Below, piece by piece: positions 1 to 6,255 of a DNA stretch of 16,470 nucleotides (within the stretch, counting starts at the first letter, position 1; each line of letters begins with the position of its first letter). The stretch is taken from assembly GCA_003566335.1 (NCBI GenBank), contig PXDR01000354.1:1-16470 (forward strand). Direction: 5' to 3'. The notes below the pieces were generated by a model. The model had not been told where the DNA came from. It was given only the letters and a program-made list of their open reading frames with translations, and searched no databases. A program made the translations under genes and the position numbers. Source of the stretch: Cyanobacteria bacterium T3Sed10_344R1. GTDB lineage: Bacteria > Cyanobacteriota > Cyanobacteriia > Phormidesmidales > Phormidesmidaceae.

Positions 1-144
1 CCAAACTGAGATGCACCCTAAGCGTATTGCAGCTGCCAGATAAACCAGGGTTCTGACCCCACCAAGGTCTGCCCCGCTTGAGGTACTTACAATAGAGGAC
101 ACCGCCCCTTTCAGCAGTCCATCCCCAAGACCGGAGCTGCCCCG
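1..144. other. left-edge segment upstream of the Uma2 gene
   Basis: No complete gene is visible here. Plus-strand frame 2 reads QTEMHPKRIAAAR followed by a TAA ending at 43, which could be the tail of a gene starting outside the window, but thirteen codons are too few to decide. A -10-like TACAAT lies at 88-93 without a recognisable -35 at the usual spacing; this is a weak candidate start signal for the Uma2 gene at 145. Confidence 0.2.
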
Positions 145-753
145 ATGGTTCAACTTCAGCCCCAACTCCTGAGCGCCGCTGCTTTCATCGAGCAATATAG
201 CGACAACGCCCAGTACGAACTAATTGATGGAGAACTGATCGACTTGGAACCCACAGGCATTCATGAAGAAGTGGCCGGGTTTGTGGGTCGCAAGCTAAAT
301 GTTGCGATCGATCAGCAAAACCTCCCCTACGTGATCCCCTATCGGTGCTTGGTGCGGCTGTTGGGTAGCGAAACCGCCTTTCGCCCCGATGTGATTGTGC
401 TGGATCAAACCCAGTTGGCCCAGGAACCCCTGTGGCAGCGGGAGCCGGTCATTTGTCGCGGGGCTGCAATCAAGCTAGTCGTCGAAGTTGTCAGCGGCAA
501 CTGGCAGAACGACTATGCCCGTAAAACTGAGGATTATGCGCTGCTAGGCGTACCCGAATACTGGATAGTCGATTACCTCGGGCTAGGAGGTCGAGACTAC
601 ATCGGCACGCCGAAACAGCCTAGCCTGACGGTCTGCATCCTAGAGGGCGATCGCTACTGCAAGCAGGTTTTACAAGGGGATGCAGTGTTGCGCTCTCCGA
701 CCTTCCCCAGCCTTCACCTCACCGCTGCCCAAGTTTTTGCCGCTGGTCGGTGA
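145..753 (+). CDS. Uma2 family (DUF820) putative restriction-endonuclease-fold protein
   Basis: The 202-residue protein matches the Uma2/DUF820 family, which is greatly expanded in cyanobacteria and adopts a PD-(D/E)XK nuclease fold. Visible marks are an N-terminal YELIDGELIDLEP segment (24-36), RPDVIVLD (80-87) carrying the presumed metal-binding Asp82, and LVVEVVSGNWQNDYARK (111-127) with Glu114 and a basic residue at the end. The family-typical helix and strand LLGVPEYWIVD follow (133-143). The putative active-site residues therefore look intact. The ATG has a GGAG eight bases upstream (133-136). No partner methylase or modification gene is adjacent, so a restriction role is not indicated by context. 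Biological function is unknown for nearly all members; DNA cleavage is inferred from fold only. Confidence 0.9.
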   Translation: MVQLQPQLLSAAAFIEQYSDNAQYELIDGELIDLEPTGIHEEVAGFVGRKLNVAIDQQNLPYVIPYRCLVRLLGSETAFRPDVIVLDQTQLAQEPLWQREPVICRGAAIKLVVEVVSGNWQNDYARKTEDYALLGVPEYWIVDYLGLGGRDYIGTPKQPSLTVCILEGDRYCKQVLQGDAVLRSPTFPSLHLTAAQVFAAGR

Positions 754-802
754 CTTGCACAATCGCCCTAAACCAGAGAACGGTGAGAAGGGGGTGGGGT
801 GG

Positions 803-831
803 TTGACTTCTCAGAATGCTGCGCTTACAAT
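803..831 (+). promoter_or_regulatory. near-consensus sigma70-type promoter in a gene-free gap
   Basis: TTGACT at 803-808 and TACAAT at 826-831 are separated by exactly 17 bases, giving five of six matches to each consensus hexamer. Transcription would start near 838-840, more than 250 bases before the next start codon (1092). It is the best promoter match I found in the window and suggests a long leader or a separate small RNA. Confidence 0.6.
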
Positions 832-837
832 CTCTTG

Positions 838-1050
838 CCATGGGTATCCCACGGGATGCCTAGTCCTCTATTGCTAGAATCCGAAAACTTGGCGCTGCCC
901 GGCGGTGGTCAAAACACCACCAGGCAGTAATCACCCCCAGATACGTAAGCTATCTGGTGGCTGGCGCTAGTTTAGCCCGGCCCCCTGAAAGCACTGCTTG
1001 CCCTGCCCAATTTTATTGAGCCTCGGCAGCGCTGGGGAGCCGGGCTTTTG
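838..1050 (+). ncRNA. candidate structured small RNA or long mRNA leader
   Basis: This stretch lies between the 803-831 promoter and a terminator-like hairpin and has no convincing reading frame. Pairings visible by eye are GGTGGT/ACCACC near 904-921, flanked by CTGCC/GGCAG; CCAGATA/TATCTGG (938-944 with 951-957), a 7-bp hairpin; and the strong 974-1046 stem. GCGCTGCC at 892-899 can alternatively pair with GGCAGCGC at 1025-1032, which would compete with folding of the final hairpin, as in an attenuator. I do not recognise it as 6S RNA, tmRNA, SRP RNA, RNase P RNA or a known riboswitch. It could be a free sRNA or the regulated leader of the 1092 gene. No homology search was possible. Confidence 0.4.
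974..1050 (+). terminator. long GC-rich hairpin with T run (possible intrinsic terminator)
   Basis: AGCCCGGC at 974-981 pairs with GCCGGGCT at 1039-1046. The pairing continues as CCCC (982-985) with GGGG (1034-1037) around a single bulged A, and the inner part can extend imperfectly through GCACTGC (991-997) and GCAGCGC (1026-1032). TTTT follows immediately (1046-1049). The long stem and short T run make it terminator-like but not ideal. Confidence 0.45.
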
Positions 1051-1090
1051 GGTTCTGGTTTGTCCTCTTACCTATAAAGACAACCAGACC
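1051..1090 (+). promoter_or_regulatory. imperfect hairpin abutting the 1092 start codon
   Basis: GGTTCTGGTTTGTC (1051-1064) pairs with GACAACCAGACC (1079-1090) if two T residues bulge out, leaving the AUG one base beyond the stem. No purine-rich ribosome binding site is present between stem and start. A -10-like TATAAA (1073-1078) lies in the loop, so a short-leader or near-leaderless transcript is also possible. Functional role is inference. Confidence 0.3.
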
Positions 1091-1091
1091 C

Positions 1092-1403
1092 ATGTGTGAT
1101 CCAACAGAACCGTTGAACCTCAAAGACCAGACCGACTCCCCAACCCCAGCGGCTGGCGGTGCTGGCAGCGACAATCCCAGAGACGGCCTGGGCGACTGTC
1201 GCCCAGTTGCCGGAGATCAGTTCCCCGAGCGCTCCCCCGAAATCCGCCACGTTCTGTTTGGCCCCGAGGCCGCAGTCCGGCTCACGGTCAGCAACCTGCA
1301 CCGTCGCGGCTATGCCGAACCCAACGACTGGTGCAAACCCCAGCCCACCGGCCAACCCGGCAAAGTGATGACGGTACTGATTAAGCGCGTACCGCTGAAC
1401 TAA
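1092..1403 (+). CDS. small cyanobacterial protein of unknown function
   Basis: The 103-residue product has two parts. Residues 1-48 are low in complexity and rich in Pro, Gly and Asp, and are probably disordered. Residues 49-103 (from about SPEIRHVLFG, through LHRRGYAEPNDW, to VMTVLIKRV) look like a compact domain. From memory this second part resembles small proteins of unknown function found in many cyanobacteria; I cannot verify this here. The ATG at 1092 is the only good start, yet it lacks a Shine-Dalgarno sequence and sits directly behind a hairpin. No enzyme motif, signal peptide or membrane segment is visible. An opposite-strand frame over the same bases is judged a shadow. Confidence 0.65.
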   Translation: MCDPTEPLNLKDQTDSPTPAAGGAGSDNPRDGLGDCRPVAGDQFPERSPEIRHVLFGPEAAVRLTVSNLHRRGYAEPNDWCKPQPTGQPGKVMTVLIKRVPLN

Positions 1404-1420
1404 CGCCCTACCAAAGCCAA

Positions 1421-1450
1421 GACCTCCGAGGTTTTACAACCTCGGAGGTC
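1421..1450. terminator. perfect 13-bp inverted repeat between convergent genes
   Basis: GACCTCCGAGGTT (1421-1433) and its exact complement AACCTCGGAGGTC (1438-1450) flank a four-base loop, TTAC. The position between two genes that converge (stops at 1403 and 1457) suggests a bidirectional terminator, although neither side has a strong T tract. It may alternatively be a member of a dispersed repeat family. Confidence 0.6.
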
Positions 1451-1456
1451 TAAGCG

Positions 1457-2290
1457 CTAGTCACTCAACGCAGCGGCCAGCGCCTCTTCCACCGCCACAG
1501 CCCAACCTTCGGGGGCGGGGCTGGGTGCGATCGCCCAGCCCCGATCGGCAAGCTGGGGATGGGGGCCGCTTTTGCCGGGCAGGACAATGGCATGATCGAC
1601 GGCTTCCAGCATAGGAAGGTCGTTGGGACTGTTGCCTAACCCCAGGGTTTGCAACGGAGTGTCGGGGGGCAGGGTGGCCCGAAAAGCGCTGATCATCTGA
1701 GCGACAGCAGCCCCTTTCCCAGCTTCACCGCCGATCAGGTGGGAGAAGCGATCCCCCACGACTACCTGAAAGCCCAACTCAGCAGCGGCGGCCTGCAAGG
1801 CTTCGGCAGTGATGTTCTTGGGCGTGAGGAAAGGTTCGCTAAATTCGCGGCTTTTGGCCTGGTGGGCTTCAGTAGCGCTGAGGCCGGTCAGCTGCTCAAT
1901 TTGGGTGACGGAGAGGTCGCCAAAGCCTTTGAGCGGACGACCAATCAGCTGAGCCAAGGCTTTGAGGGTAGCTCGCGCCAGGACATAGCTGCCGCCTAGG
2001 GCCAGGCTTTGGTAATTCCCCATGAGTTCAGCCTCGGCTAGCTTGAACCGAGGGTGCTGGTGGGGCACAAACAGACCGCTGCCGTTTTCAACAATGAAGG
2101 GATCCTGCAAATTGAGGGCGGTGCGTAGGGTTTCGACTTCAGCCCGAGTTTTGCTGGTCACCGGAATTACCGGCCTCTGCTGCGCCTGAAGTTTGGCCAG
2201 CACCGTCAGCGTCGCAGCATAGTCGTAGGTGTCGCTGTTAAGCAGGGTGCCGTCAAGGTCGGTGAAGATCAGCCAGGCAGAGGAGGTCAT
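1457..2290 (-). CDS. HAD-IIB phosphatase, mannosyl-3-phosphoglycerate phosphatase family
   Basis: The 277-residue protein has the HAD nucleophile motif DLDGTLL (11-17, with Asp11 and Asp13), motif II in VTSKTR (44-49, Thr45 and Lys47), FIVENGSGLFVP typical of the MPGP/YedP group, and a C-terminal GLGNSPNDLPMLE as motif IV. Members dephosphorylate sugar-phosphoglycerates to compatible solutes such as mannosyl- or glucosylglycerate; the exact substrate cannot be read from sequence. Motif IV has Asn where the usual GDSPND has its first Asp, while the final Asp is kept, so activity may be altered or retained. No glycosyl-3-phosphoglycerate synthase lies nearby. The ATG at 2290 yields MTSSAWLIFTDLDG, the normal position of motif I. 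It is divergent from the phosphoesterase at 2442. Confidence 0.88.
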   Translation of the reverse strand: MTSSAWLIFTDLDGTLLNSDTYDYAATLTVLAKLQAQQRPVIPVTSKTRAEVETLRTALNLQDPFIVENGSGLFVPHQHPRFKLAEAELMGNYQSLALGGSYVLARATLKALAQLIGRPLKGFGDLSVTQIEQLTGLSATEAHQAKSREFSEPFLTPKNITAEALQAAAAELGFQVVVGDRFSHLIGGEAGKGAAVAQMISAFRATLPPDTPLQTLGLGNSPNDLPMLEAVDHAIVLPGKSGPHPQLADRGWAIAPSPAPEGWAVAVEEALAAALSD

Positions 2291-2385
2291 GGGATCAAAA
2301 GTAGGGTGACAAGTCGGGCTGGGATCGCATCGGGCCAGGATGCAGCAAAAAATTGGATAAAACTGGGGGCAGGGTCTGGGGAAAA

Positions 2386-2414
2386 TTTACCAAACTTCTG
2401 GGGTTGCTTATGCT
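2386..2414 (+). promoter_or_regulatory. candidate promoter of the phosphoesterase gene
   Basis: TTTACC (2386-2391) and TATGCT (2409-2414) are 17 bases apart, four of six matches each. Start of transcription near 2421 would give a leader of about 20 bases with AGGAG at 2431-2435 just before the GTG start at 2442. Confidence 0.4.
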
Positions 2415-2441
2415 GGAGAGGCCGGGAGTTAGGAGTAATTT

Positions 2442-3350
2442 GTGGGTCAGCAGCAAAGGCGAATTGCCGTAATTGGGGATGTGCATGATCAGTGGAGCGC
2501 TGCTGATGGCGAGGCTTTGATGCAGTTGGGGGTAGATCTGGCCCTGTTTGTCGGTGATTTTGGCAATGAAGCGGTGGAGATTGTGGGTGCGATCGCAGCC
2601 CTGCCCCTCCCCAAAGCCGTCATCCTCGGCAACCACGATGCCTGGTTCAGCGCCACAGAGTGGGGCCGCAAAAAGTGCCCCTACAATCGCACCGTCGAAG
2701 ATCGGGTGACCCAGCAGCTAGAGATCTTAGGCGCAATCCACGTCGGCTATGGGCGGCTAGAGTTGCCAGAGCTGGGGCTGACCGTCGTGGGGGGACGGCC
2801 CTTTAGTTGGGGCGGCGCAGAATGGCGTAATCGCCGCTTTTATTGCGATCGCTATGGCATCAACACCCTGTCCGACTCTGCTGAACGCATCAGCCAAGCC
2901 GTCCGGGACGCCCAGGAATCCACCCTGATTTTTGTCGGCCACTGCGGCCCCACGGGGCTGGGCGATACCCCAGAATCTCCCTGCGGCAAAGACTGGAACC
3001 CCATCGGCGGTGACTTTGGTGAACCCGATCTCTCAGCAGGCATCGCCCTAGCTCAGCAATCCGGCAAAGCCGTGCCTCTGGTCACCTTCGGCCATATGCA
3101 CCACCGCCTGCGCCACCGCAAAGACGTGCTGCGCCAGCGCCTCGCCCAAGATCGCCAGGGCACCCTTCACCTCAACGCCGCCTGTGTCCCCCGGGTGCGC
3201 TCCGGCCCGCCCAGCACTCACCACTTTTCCCTAGTCAGCCTAGAGGCAAACCAAGTGCAGCGGGTCGAGCAACTCTGGGTCACCCCCACCGGCCTAATTC
3301 GTGAACGGGAAACCCTGTACTGCCAAACCACGGCAACGTTGTCCAGCTAA
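2442..3350 (+). CDS. calcineurin-like metallophosphoesterase, TIGR04168 type
   Basis: The 302-residue protein carries the full metal-binding signature of the metallophosphoesterase superfamily in order: GDVHD (12-16), GDFGN (38-42), GNHD (63-66), then GHCGPTG and GHMHH further along. The sequence around GGRPFSWGGAEWRNRRFY fits the TIGR04168 group, found in cyanobacteria and plastid-bearing plants, whose substrate is unknown. It is probably cytosolic, as no signal peptide or membrane segment is seen. The start is GTG: AGGAG (2431-2435) sits six bases upstream and the first motif falls at the usual distance. The stop codon lies inside the first copy of a 13-bp tandem repeat. A two-metal phosphoesterase reaction is well supported; the physiological substrate is not. 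Confidence 0.9.
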   Translation: MGQQQRRIAVIGDVHDQWSAADGEALMQLGVDLALFVGDFGNEAVEIVGAIAALPLPKAVILGNHDAWFSATEWGRKKCPYNRTVEDRVTQQLEILGAIHVGYGRLELPELGLTVVGGRPFSWGGAEWRNRRFYCDRYGINTLSDSAERISQAVRDAQESTLIFVGHCGPTGLGDTPESPCGKDWNPIGGDFGEPDLSAGIALAQQSGKAVPLVTFGHMHHRLRHRKDVLRQRLAQDRQGTLHLNAACVPRVRSGPPSTHHFSLVSLEANQVQRVEQLWVTPTGLIRERETLYCQTTATLSS

Positions 3351-3379
3351 GGCGTCCAGTTAAGGTGTCCAGCTAATCC
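3341..3379 (+). repeat. three tandem copies of a 13-bp unit over a stop codon
   Basis: Units GTCCAGCTAAGGC (3341-3353), GTCCAGTTAAGGT (3354-3366) and GTCCAGCTAATCC (3367-3379) follow directly on one another. The TAA at 3348-3350 in copy 1 ends the phosphoesterase gene, so the extra copies are outside the coding frame. Confidence 0.75.
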
Positions 3380-3462
3380 ACTCAGCGATCATCCCGGCCT
3401 GACAAACTAAAGCCCGAGACAATAGGGACAGAGCTGTGTGGTACAAAGGAAACAGCCCCTTT

Positions 3463-3547
<85 letters not shown>

Positions 3548-3592
3548 TTTCTCGCCAGCTTTGTGATGGGTCGGTTAGTCGCACGGTGCCGA

Positions 3593-3612
3593 TTAGCCAT
3601 TGGTTAGGCTAA
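3593..3612 (+). terminator. short hairpin downstream of tRNA-Ser
   Basis: TTAGCC (3593-3598) pairs with GGCTAA (3607-3612) around an eight-base loop. It lies between the tRNA and arfB and could end the tRNA transcript, but the stem is short and no T run follows. Confidence 0.25.
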
Positions 3613-3636
3613 AGAGAGATCAACCCACGGTTTTAC

Positions 3637-4050
3637 ATGCTGGAGATTACTCGCCGCACTACGATTCCCCTGAGCGAAATTGAGCTGAGGGCCATTCGAT
3701 CCCAAGGCGCAGGGGGCCAGAACGTCAACAAGGTTGCCTCGGCAATTCACCTGCGGTTTGACATTAACGCCTCGTCTTTGTCGCCGCTGTATAAGGAACG
3801 GTTGCTTAACTTGGGCGATCGACGCATTACCAAGGATGGGGTAATCGTCATCAAAGCTCAACAGCACCGCACCCAAGAACAAAATAAAGAAGACGCCCTC
3901 AACCGTCTGCAAGAGATGGTTAAGGGCGTCACGGTCACGACGAAGAAACGTAAGCCAACTAAGCCAGCCCGTAGCGCTAAGCGCAAGCGACTAGATCGCA
4001 AGACCAAGCGGGGCCAACTCAAAGCTACGAGAGGCAACGTTCGACTGTAG
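3637..4050 (+). CDS. arfB: ArfB, alternative ribosome-rescue peptidyl-tRNA hydrolase
   Basis: The 137-residue protein is a single release-factor catalytic domain without codon-recognition domains. The peptide-releasing GGQ sits at 26-28 inside the conserved RSQGAGGQNVNKVASAIHLRFD, followed by the usual ITKDGVIVIKAQQHRTQEQNKEDAL pattern. The C-terminal 45 residues are very rich in Lys and Arg; in ArfB this tail enters the empty mRNA channel of stalled ribosomes. It hydrolyses peptidyl-tRNA on ribosomes stalled without a stop codon, a back-up to tmRNA. Length matches the family (about 135-140). The start gives the normal MLEITRRT N terminus, but the nearest purine-rich stretch (AAAGAGAG, 3611-3618) is too far upstream to be a good binding site. 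Confidence 0.93.
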   Translation: MLEITRRTTIPLSEIELRAIRSQGAGGQNVNKVASAIHLRFDINASSLSPLYKERLLNLGDRRITKDGVIVIKAQQHRTQEQNKEDALNRLQEMVKGVTVTTKKRKPTKPARSAKRKRLDRKTKRGQLKATRGNVRL

Positions 4051-4074
4051 GGCCAGCAGTCTGGCGCTAATCAT

Positions 4075-4260
4075 CTAGACCTCGTGGGAGTATTTCACCC
4101 CGCGATAGACCAGCTGAACCCGGCCATGATGGCCTTGGTCAACTTTGTAGCTTTTGCCCTTGAGCGGAGCACCGCGATAGGTGCCGATAGTGCCGGTATT
4201 AACCGCCTCAACATGGGGATCATGGGTTTCGTAGTGAGCACCGCGATAGGAAAGTTGCAT
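4075..4260 (-). CDS. DUF4278 family small protein
   Basis: The 61-residue product starts MQLSYRGAHYE, the hallmark N terminus of DUF4278 proteins, a cyanobacterial family of unknown function. Three YRG motifs recur along the chain (SYRGAHYE, TYRGAPLKGKSY, VYRGVKYS), suggesting a small beta-rich fold built from repeated strands. I chose the ATG at 4260 because GGGAG lies six bases upstream of it and the family begins there; an in-frame TTG five codons earlier gives an atypical start. No signal peptide or membrane segment is seen. The gene diverges from the RNA-binding protein gene across a 361-bp gap. Some relatives are described as stress-responsive, but nothing here shows that. Confidence 0.85.
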   Translation of the reverse strand: MQLSYRGAHYETHDPHVEAVNTGTIGTYRGAPLKGKSYKVDQGHHGRVQLVYRGVKYSHEV

Positions 4261-4621
4261 GGCTAGCTCCCGCAAACTGTAGTTCCATATACAGTTTAAC
4301 TTTGGAGAATATGCAGTCGCCAGCCTGGTTATGATTCTTGATGGGATAGGGCAAGGAATTGGGTACGAGTTTTAACCCGTTAACCTCCCCTTAGCCGCCA
4401 CAAAGGACAGTGAAAAAGCGGTGAAAAGGGATATTTAGGATACTGCATCTGCTGAGAGGGATAGGCTATCATGGCAGCGAAAGATAGGTCGCGAAGGGCC
4501 GGTTGGCAATGCTCTCAGCCGATGCGATCGCATCACAAGCGTGCCGCGTCCGCTGCTTTTGGCCTTGCCGTTCCCCAAGTTGCCCGAGCGCCTGTTGCCT
4601 TGATTCCAGTTGGAGAACGTT
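4261..4621. promoter_or_regulatory. shared upstream region of DUF4278 and rbp genes
   Basis: No credible gene occupies these 361 bp. Near the DUF4278 start there is a perfect 8-bp inverted repeat, AAACTGTA (4274-4281) and TACAGTTT (4290-4297), which may be an operator or a leader hairpin. On the plus strand the rbp leader could be long: -10-like hexamers GATACT (4439-4444) and TATCAT (4467-4472) lie about 150-180 bases before the start codon. A long leader is known for cold-induced cyanobacterial rbp genes, but here it is inference. One HIP1 site lies near 4525. Confidence 0.4.
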
Positions 4622-4915
4622 GTGACTATTTACATTGGCAATCTGTCTTTTCAAGCGACAGAGGAAGATCTAAAAGATGTATTCGCTGAGTATGGTGAGG
4701 TAACTCGCATCAGCCTGCCAATTGACCGCGAAAGTGGTCGCAAGCGTGGCTTTGCGTTTGTAGAAATGGCGGATGAAACAAAAGAAGACCAGGCGATCTC
4801 CGAGCTGGACGGGGCAGAGTGGCTAGGCCGAGAGCTGCGGGTGAACAAAGCCAAGCCTCGGGAACAAAGCAGTTCTGACCGGCGCAGCAGCTTCTCCCGC
4901 AATCCCCTGCCCTAG
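4622..4915 (+). CDS. RRM RNA-binding protein, cyanobacterial Rbp type
   Basis: The 97-residue protein is one RNA-recognition motif with RNP2 at 3-8 (IYIGNL) and RNP1 at 42-49 (RGFAFVEM), both with the aromatic residues that stack on RNA bases. A short polar tail rich in Ser and Arg follows (about 81-97). Cyanobacterial Rbps bind single-stranded RNA; several are cold-induced or help localise mRNAs to thylakoids. This one has no Gly-rich tail, so it fits the short-tailed class. The start is GTG at 4622: GGAG (4612-4615) is six bases upstream and MTIYIGNL is the family N terminus. An in-frame TTG at 4610 would overlap that binding site. A strong hairpin follows the stop. Confidence 0.93.
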   Translation: MTIYIGNLSFQATEEDLKDVFAEYGEVTRISLPIDRESGRKRGFAFVEMADETKEDQAISELDGAEWLGRELRVNKAKPREQSSSDRRSSFSRNPLP

Positions 4916-4938
4916 GGCAACTTGAGATGACGATTGCG

Positions 4939-4964
4939 GTGCGCCACCCTAAAGCGTGGCGCAC
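4939..4964 (+). terminator. hairpin terminator after the rbp gene
   Basis: GTGCGCCAC (4939-4947) and GTGGCGCAC (4956-4964) form a perfect 9-bp stem around an 8-base loop, 24 bases after the rbp stop. Only a short pyrimidine-rich stretch (TTCCT) follows, so it may act with Rho-independent help from the stem alone. Confidence 0.6.
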
Positions 4965-5169
4965 TTCCTATGCTGAGTCTATTTTCGAGCAGAATTTGGG
5001 CGTGATTTGGGCTGCGATCGCAACTTAGACCCCACCCTGTACCGCCTATCCCAGACGACAGGCTCCAGCCGGATCTAGTCGCGCCGCGCAAACGTAAATA
5101 ATCCCTGCAGCCGCCCCACCCTTGTCCAACCCTTGATAGGCTTTTTAGCGAATCAACTTGGGGAAGAAC

Positions 5170-6255
5170 GTGGGGCAAACCAAACGCATCGGCATTTTAA
5201 CCAGCGGCGGTGATTGCGCTGGCCTCAATGCAGCCATTCGAGCTGTGACCCATCGAGCCATCGGCACCTATGGCTGGGAAGTCATCGGCATTAGCCGCGC
5301 CACCTTGGGATTACTCAGCCGTCCTCCTGAGGCCATCCCCCTGACCCTAGCCAATACGTACCCGCTGTTAACCGCTGGGGGCACCATCTTAGGAACCACC
5401 AACAAGGGAAATCCTTTTGCATTTCCTTCCGCCGAGGGAGAGTTCAGCGATCGCAGTGACGAGATCATTCAGGGCTACCACCAGCTCGGTCTCGACGCCA
5501 TGATTGGTGTGGGCGGCGACGGCAGCTTAGCGATTTTGCGTCGCTTGGCTCAGCAGGGCAACCTCAACCTAGTCGCCATTCCCAAAACCATTGATAACGA
5601 CCTAGGTAGCACCGAACGCTCGATCGGGTTCGACACTGCCGTCAACATCGCCACAGAAGCCCTCGATCGGCTGCATTTCACCGCCGCCAGCCATTCCCGG
5701 GTGATGATTTTAGAAGTCATGGGCCGGGATGCCGGACATATTGCCCTCAACGCTGGCATTGCCGGGGGGGCCGACATCATTTTGATTCCCGAAATTGGCT
5801 ACACCATTGACGGGGTCTGCCAAGCCATCAGCCAGATTCAGGCCCAGGGGCGCAACTTCGCCGTGGTGGTCGTGGCGGAAGCAGTTTGCGATGAAGGCGG
5901 CTGCCAGGTGACCCAAACCCATGCCCAAGGGCAGTCTCGCCTCGGCGGCATTGGTCAATATCTGGCGGATGCGATCGCACAGCAAAGCCAGGCCGAAACC
6001 CGCGTGACGGTGTTAGGCCATGTGCAGCGGGGCGGCATTCCCTCGCCGCTAGATCGGGTATTGGCGACCGCTTTTGGGGTCACCGCCGTCGATTTAATTG
6101 CCGAGGGCAAGTACGACCACATGGTGACCTGGCAAAAACGGCAGGTGGTGAGCGTGCCGATTGAAGATGCGATCGCCCAATATCGTGCGGTTGATCCTCA
6201 AGACACCCTTGTGAAGACAGCGCTTGGGATGGGGATCTATTTGGGGGAGCAGTAA
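5170..6255 (+). CDS. pfkA: 6-phosphofructokinase, probably ATP-dependent
   Basis: The 361-residue protein catalyses fructose 6-phosphate to fructose 1,6-bisphosphate in glycolysis. Visible motifs are TSGGDCAGLNAAIR (11-24), GVGGDGSLA (113-121), PKTIDNDL (138-145) with catalytic Asp142, then MGRDAGHIAL and a C-terminal GHVQRGG. The Gly after GGD (GGDGS) corresponds to E. coli Gly104 and favours ATP, whereas PPi-dependent enzymes carry Asp there. The residue before TIDND is Lys instead of the Gly of E. coli, giving the Gly/Lys combination of the long ATP-type group. I chose GTG 5170 because MGQTKRIGILTSGGD matches family N termini and GGGGAA lies just upstream; a TTG at 5158 is the alternative. 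The stop overlaps the next start by one base. Confidence 0.92.
   Translation: MGQTKRIGILTSGGDCAGLNAAIRAVTHRAIGTYGWEVIGISRATLGLLSRPPEAIPLTLANTYPLLTAGGTILGTTNKGNPFAFPSAEGEFSDRSDEIIQGYHQLGLDAMIGVGGDGSLAILRRLAQQGNLNLVAIPKTIDNDLGSTERSIGFDTAVNIATEALDRLHFTAASHSRVMILEVMGRDAGHIALNAGIAGGADIILIPEIGYTIDGVCQAISQIQAQGRNFAVVVVAEAVCDEGGCQVTQTHAQGQSRLGGIGQYLADAIAQQSQAETRVTVLGHVQRGGIPSPLDRVLATAFGVTAVDLIAEGKYDHMVTWQKRQVVSVPIEDAIAQYRAVDPQDTLVKTALGMGIYLGEQ

Noticed and set aside
680..877. 65-codon plus-strand frame after the Uma2 gene
   Set aside because: It starts within Uma2 in another frame and runs through the promoter at 803-831; no motif supports it.
838..1050. 6S RNA as identity of the structured region
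   Set aside because: 6S RNA closes with a long stem between its 5' and 3' ends around a central bubble; here the 3' stem pairs internally and the 5' end has no partner.
1068..1355. 95-codon minus-strand frame over the small unknown gene
   Set aside because: The plus-strand product has a plausible folded half; the minus-strand product looks like Gly/Ala-rich shadow translation and has no binding site.
4469..4689. Short frames on both strands in and beyond the rbp leader
   Set aside because: They overlap the RRM gene in another frame, have no recognisable motif and have odd composition.
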